Shown here piece by piece: positions 60,101 to 64,000 of a DNA stretch of 64,000 nucleotides. The notes below the pieces were generated by a model. That model saw only the letters and a list, made by a program, of their open reading frames with translations, was not told the origin of the DNA and searched no databases. Numbering within the stretch: position 1 is the first letter of the stretch; every line of letters starts with the position of its first letter. Source of the DNA: Histoplasma ohiense (Eukaryota; Ascomycota; Eurotiomycetes; Onygenales; Ajellomycetaceae); assembly GCA_017607445.1 (NCBI GenBank), contig JAEVHH010000003.1:1364001-1428000 (forward strand), read 5' to 3'. Made by a program: the position numbers and the translations under genes.

Positions 60101-61286
60101 GGGCTGCCATTTCGACAATTGACTCATGTTCAGCCTGAAGACGTTCCGCTTCCTCGACTCTTGCCATGGCTTCCTTTAGCTGTTTTCTAAGCTGGGTAAT
60201 CTCCTGCTGTTGCGGCTGATACTTCGTTTGTAACTTTTGGATGATCACCTCGAATTTATCCCTTTCAGATCGTAATGTCTCCAGCGATTTCAATTTCTCC
60301 CTATCTTCTACTCGTTTTTTCTCCATTACCCTTAACTTCGTTTTCAGATCTTCCACTTCTTTAAGTACAGGATTGGTTCCCGACACCGATCGTTGTGGCA
60401 CAGCAAGGGAGACTCGAGGAGCGGATGTAGGTTTACTTGACTCTGAGTGTGTGTTGGAGGTTTCGGTATCCCCAGTTTCCTCACTCAACTCGCTCGTTGG
60501 GCTCCTGATCTTTTCGATGTTAGTTGTTCTACTACTGGCTGTAGGTCTGGGGGAAATCCGTTTGGCCGGACCGGTAAAGGTAGGTCGAGGTGGTTGACTG
60601 AGAGGACGGGAAGCTTTGCTTGATGTACCCATCAGAGATTGTCGAGGCCCTTTGGGAGCCACTGGAGTAGGAGTGGGAGCCATTGAATTACGGCCGCTTA
60701 AGCTCTGTCGGGGTTTCGAAGCAGTGGCTGGAGGGCGCGGCCCAATAGTGGATGTTCGGGAAGTGGTTGACAACTGTTTTGTGGGCGATTTTGTCGGGGA
60801 CTATAAACCGTATTAAACTATATTCGGAAGAATGAAATTGAGGAGTTTCCCTACCCTGAGAGGTCGGCCTGGAGCTCCAGGCCTTGGAGCCGGCGAAGGG
60901 CTGGAGGTGGTGCTCTGTTTCCTAGAAGCATTTGGGCCAGGTACGCTTTGTTTTTTGGGCACAAGACCGCCACCAGCAGTGCCGCTCGGCGGTCTGCTTC
61001 TCTGGGAAGCTCCGTGTAGACCTCCTTTTGGTCCCGTCTTGCGTTCCTCTTGTTTGGGTTGTTCTAGCACACTGACGACTGCAGCGGGCCTGACGAACAT
61101 TCCGAAGCCATGTTCACAGTCGAAGTATCGTTCTCCCTGGACAGATCCATCATTCTTACCCGTTGGCTCACCTAGCTCCACGCCAATCCAATCTCCGGGA
61201 GCAAAACTGGTACTGCCGATGAAGCGGATGATTGCGTTTCGGCCATCAGATAAACAGACCACCTGGCCAGGGGAAAGATCACCCAT
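57144..61286 (-). CDS. Dynactin large subunit p150Glued
   Basis: A 1362-residue subunit of dynactin, which links cytoplasmic dynein to microtubules and cargo and is needed for nuclear migration in hyphae (A. nidulans nudM and N. crassa ro-3 are the counterparts by family knowledge). Exons 60855..61286 and 57144..60800; the intron between (GTAGGG..TAG) is 54 bp and in phase. The N-terminal CAP-Gly domain spans about residues 5-70, with FAPGDWIGVELGEPTGKNDG and the GERYF and HGFGMFVRP elements. A basic Ser/Pro-rich linker follows, then coiled coil from about residue 260 (long runs of Glu, Lys, Leu), a globular middle (LEKLTWIASLCDRFINFING) and a second coiled coil. A GTAAAA close to the stop could be a donor, so the last eight residues are less certain. 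Confidence 0.95.
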
Positions 61287-62896
61287 CTTTGAGGCGGAAC
61301 TTCCAACTGAGCATCAGAGACAAACGCAAAACGGGTGTAGTCCGAACAGCGGACACGCTGCTTTCGGGAGGGCCGTGTGTTCCTGGTGCTAATGGTGTTG
61401 TCCGTTGTTCCTCTTCGGCGGCCCCTTAAACAAAGCTCAGGAACGAACTCGGTTTGACGTGGACCGCGACCTGTCAAACAAGACAAACACACCGCTTGGC
61501 ATCAACGTCAAGAGACAAACCACAGTGACTCCTAGTCGGTTCTTCAAGGCCTTCTACGCAGCATTTGGTCAAAATATGGACCGACTCTGCTCTTCATCGT
61601 ATACGTATGACAGATCCTCTTCCGGACGTGGTGTTCATCTCAGTTCGTCGTCGGCCACAGAACTACATTCATGCGATCTTGTACCCTCTCATCTTGGCTG
61701 CAATAACAATAGATAACTAAGATCGAGGTTCCAAACTATATTAAAGCCACCCAGGTACTCCCAGGAATGAGCAGTCTGTCCCTACTTATCGAGAGCAGTG
61801 TTTCAAGAACTGTACTCCAGGGATTTTCGGATTCGGATTCTGTGAGCTGAGCAAGCTGACAGTGATAATCATGGGATTCTACTCCGAGCTTAAAGACCTG
61901 TCATTGCACTGATGTATGACAAATATGATTGAGGAACAACCAAAGATTCTGGAGCCATCCGTCAGGTTAAAAATGTCTGTCTCTCTGCATTTGGATTTGT
62001 GTCAGCTCACGCAGCATTCCGAAACACATGGTGACGGATAGTGGAAGCTCCCTCCAGACAACGCTGGTTTATTCCATTGACGGTCACAAAACATCTGGCA
62101 TTAGTATATTTCCTTCTTTTTTGAGGATCACTCGACCCACCCTACACACTTCGGTCGGACGAGATGCTTACAAAAGTAAAGTAGCACAAGATGATGGACA
62201 CCACCTGCTGGAAAACCCTCTAGCTTGTATCATATCCAGGTAATAGATTGCAGGGAGTTACATCCCACTTCATCCCAAAACACCCAGAAACCTGCCCCTA
62301 ATATCAATCAGCAGTGAGTGTTGCAGATCCCCTAAGGACTTCCAAGGGTTAGTAGCACGGTTGGGGGAAGCAGGACCCTAAGAGGTCAAAAATAACCGAC
62401 ATTCTACAAACCAGAGCAGCACCCGGAGATGTTGGCAGAGCAAAAGCGTGGAGACGTCATTAAGAGAAATTCATGGATATTTCCTCCCAATGAAACTTAG
62501 GGATGCATATGGAGAAAGCTCAAAGTTGTGCAAATGAGAAACAATATCATAGCATGCTAAGATCCCGCGTGCTAGCTCTTCCATCGGCATGTCAGCGGTT
62601 TTGGTGCGCTGTGGCTGACGTCCCACTAAATTCTCGTATTAGCAACACGGAAGAAGAAACCCAGAACACAGCTTTCAATCAGATGTTCGCCAAAACCAAT
62701 GCAGGCAAAGACGAAAGAGTCGAATCCCCGGTTTTCCATTCACAACATTGTCGTCTCACGCCTCGATCTCACATTTCATCTGCCGCCCACCCCAAGGCCG
62801 TGAATCGAAGAAACAAAACAAATGAAGCTTTCCTCTCGAGCCCTTTCTGTCCATTTTCAGCCATGCAGTCTTGCAAGAAAGAATGGTGTTCTCCCA
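61287..62896. other. Dynactin promoter and intergenic stretch
   Basis: About 1.6 kb without a supported gene. Plus-strand frames at 61405..61716 and 62503..63057 show no motif and poor composition. Confidence 0.5.
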
Positions 62897-63100
62897 ATGA
62901 ATGCGCCTACTCCGACTCCGCCACGTTTTCCCGCACCCAAACATTTCCGGTTTGCTTCCTCCAGAACGCCGAATCCAACCAACCGTTCCTCGCAAGGACT
63001 AAGGCCATACATGCAACAGCAGCAAAACACCTTCCTAGCAATTGGACCGTCAAATAATGCTTTTGTGGCGTCAAGAGTGATCGGTGGAATTTGTACGTGA
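62897..63100 (+). CDS. Possible first exon of an unrecognised gene
   Basis: A plus-strand frame starting at ATG 62897 reads MNAPTPTPPRFPAPKHFRFA then PNPTNRSSQGLRPYMQQQQN and FLAIGPSNNAFVASRVIGG. Its Pro, Ser and Gln composition resembles the N-termini of disordered fungal nuclear proteins. It meets a strong GTACGT donor at 63091 just before a stop codon, which suggests a first exon. I could not find the continuing exon before the hemerythrin gene at 63416: the best acceptor (CAG at 63159..63161) leads to a stop after 16 codons. It may be a short gene, a relic, or chance. Confidence 0.28.
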   Translation: MNAPTPTPPRFPAPKHFRFASSRTPNPTNRSSQGLRPYMQQQQNTFLAIGPSNNAFVASRVIGGICT

Positions 63101-63415
63101 GCTCCGACGCATGCGAAATCCAGACACACAAAATCGTACCGGTATCGACTGCTTACCCCACAGATCTCCGGTTGGGTTGGAGAAGTCGTGTTGCCGTGAA
63201 AATAACTTTGCCATGAAATATAAATCAAGGCAGCTTTCTCTTTGGAAAGAAATGTTGTCTATTCGAAGTCCCACTCTCGAATACAGGGCTGCCCAAGCTT
63301 CATTCCCATCTCTGCATATCGCTTTTGCTGTCCCTTTGGGTATCAAATTTTTGTTTTTTGTTTTATTCACCCCCAGTTATTGATTATTGAAACTCATTTG
63401 CCAGGCGACCCAAAA

Positions 63416-64000
63416 ATGTCAAAAATATGGACGGATACACCCATGAGCCTCATCTCGGAAACTGGATATAAGGAACGCTCCGATATCCCCCTCGGCCATT
63501 TCGCCATCACGGCCGCCCAGAACATGGCCCACCTGCATAACGTGATCATCCGCGGCTTCAACTCTTCGTACAACCAATGTCTCGCCGTAAAACCGGACAC
63601 TGTCGACGCGAGCGATTTCCTGATTTACAACCGCGCTTTATACAAGAACATCAAATCCCACCACGATGTGGAGGAGGAGATCTCGTTCCCAGGCCTCGTA
63701 AAGTTGACGGGAGTCGAAGACATCATGGACCAGAACATTCAAGAGCACAAGGACTTTGAGGATGGTCTCGAGAGGTTTCGCGAATATATTTTCGAGACAG
63801 ATGCCAAGTCGTACGATGGCAAGAGCTTACAGGAGGTTTTGGATGATTTGGCTCCGGCGCTTCATAAGCATCTGGTCGGGGAAATCCCGACGCTCCTCGA
63901 TCTTGCGAAGTACGACTCGAAAAAGTTGGAGGCGTGGTGGAGCCAAACCGGGAAGAACGCCACGAAGAATATGGATGTATTCCAGTATGGATCTCATTTT
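63416..64000 (+). CDS. Hemerythrin-domain (HHE) protein, 5' part
   Basis: An open frame of 195 codons that runs off the right edge. The start MSKIWTDTPMSLISETGYKE is followed by GHFAITAAQNMAHLHNVIIR. Metal-ligand-like residues occur in the order expected of a hemerythrin four-helix bundle: an N-terminal His (MAHLH), SHHDVEEE (H83, E87), EHKDFEDG (H111, E115) and LHKHLVGEIPTLL. Hemerythrin-like domains bind a di-iron centre and act in oxygen or iron sensing or in protection; the role of this fungal group is not known. The ATG has A-rich context. A CAG eleven bases upstream (63401..63403) could be an acceptor from an earlier exon. No neighbour hints at function, and the 3' end is missing. Confidence 0.8.
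   Translation, partial: MSKIWTDTPMSLISETGYKERSDIPLGHFAITAAQNMAHLHNVIIRGFNSSYNQCLAVKPDTVDASDFLIYNRALYKNIKSHHDVEEEISFPGLVKLTGVEDIMDQNIQEHKDFEDGLERFREYIFETDAKSYDGKSLQEVLDDLAPALHKHLVGEIPTLLDLAKYDSKKLEAWWSQTGKNATKNMDVFQYGSHF

Noticed and set aside
60832..61392. A 186-codon frame opposite the dynactin CAP-Gly exon
   Set aside because: Antisense shadow of a clear conserved domain.
62503..63057. A 184-codon plus-strand frame
   Set aside because: No motif, odd composition, and an overlapping frame (from 62897) looks more like coding sequence.

Overview
The window is nuclear DNA of a filamentous ascomycete. Genes carry short introns (about 49-92 bp) with GT..AG ends and CTAAT/CTGAC branch-like motifs, the 5S rRNA gene is dispersed with its own upstream TATA, and the proteins are fungal types (Csf1, Whi5-family repressor, DUF3425 bZIP, TMEM184-like protein). 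Protein flavour and a lineage-type nuclease/kinase protein suggest Eurotiomycetes, probably Onygenales (inference; no species call is made).

Layout. 1-6.1 kb: 3' part of an acyl-CoA carboxylase carboxyltransferase (+), a mitochondrial PDHK/BCKDK-type kinase (-) converging on it, a frameshifted pseudogene (-), and a bZIP/DUF3425 factor (+) with an overlapping upstream ORF. 6.1-15.6 kb: a gene-poor stretch rich in simple repeats. It holds an intron-containing tRNA-Gly(UCC), a broken coding relic, a four-exon gene for a 69-residue I9-type protease-inhibitor-like protein, a 704-bp element with 48-bp terminal inverted repeats, and a 5S rRNA gene. 15.6-34 kb: BMS1 (+), a Whi5/Nrm1-like repressor (+) with G1/S-type promoter motifs, a five-exon SDR (-), an RBM26-like RNA-binding protein (-) and eEF2 (-). 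34.6-47.3 kb: a 3236-residue Csf1 lipid-transfer protein (-), then a seven-exon TMEM184/DUF300 protein (+). 47.3-64 kb: a large nuclease-like/kinase-like protein with a heptad minisatellite (+), a conserved-looking unknown protein (+), dynactin p150Glued (-), and a hemerythrin-domain gene running off the right edge (+).

The genes do not form a pathway or cluster. Most are housekeeping: ribosome assembly (BMS1), translation (eEF2, tRNA, 5S), nuclear RNA handling (RBM26-like), G1/S control (Whi5-like), lipid transfer (Csf1) and dynein transport (dynactin). The accessory parts are 2.7-4.8 kb, 6.1-15.6 kb and 47.3-54 kb. They hold relics, repeats, the inverted-repeat element and the nuclease/kinase protein, which is the best candidate for an under-described system.

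Exon structures were worked out by eye from reading frame, splice consensus and family conservation. Intron phases were checked arithmetically, but no alignment or search was run.
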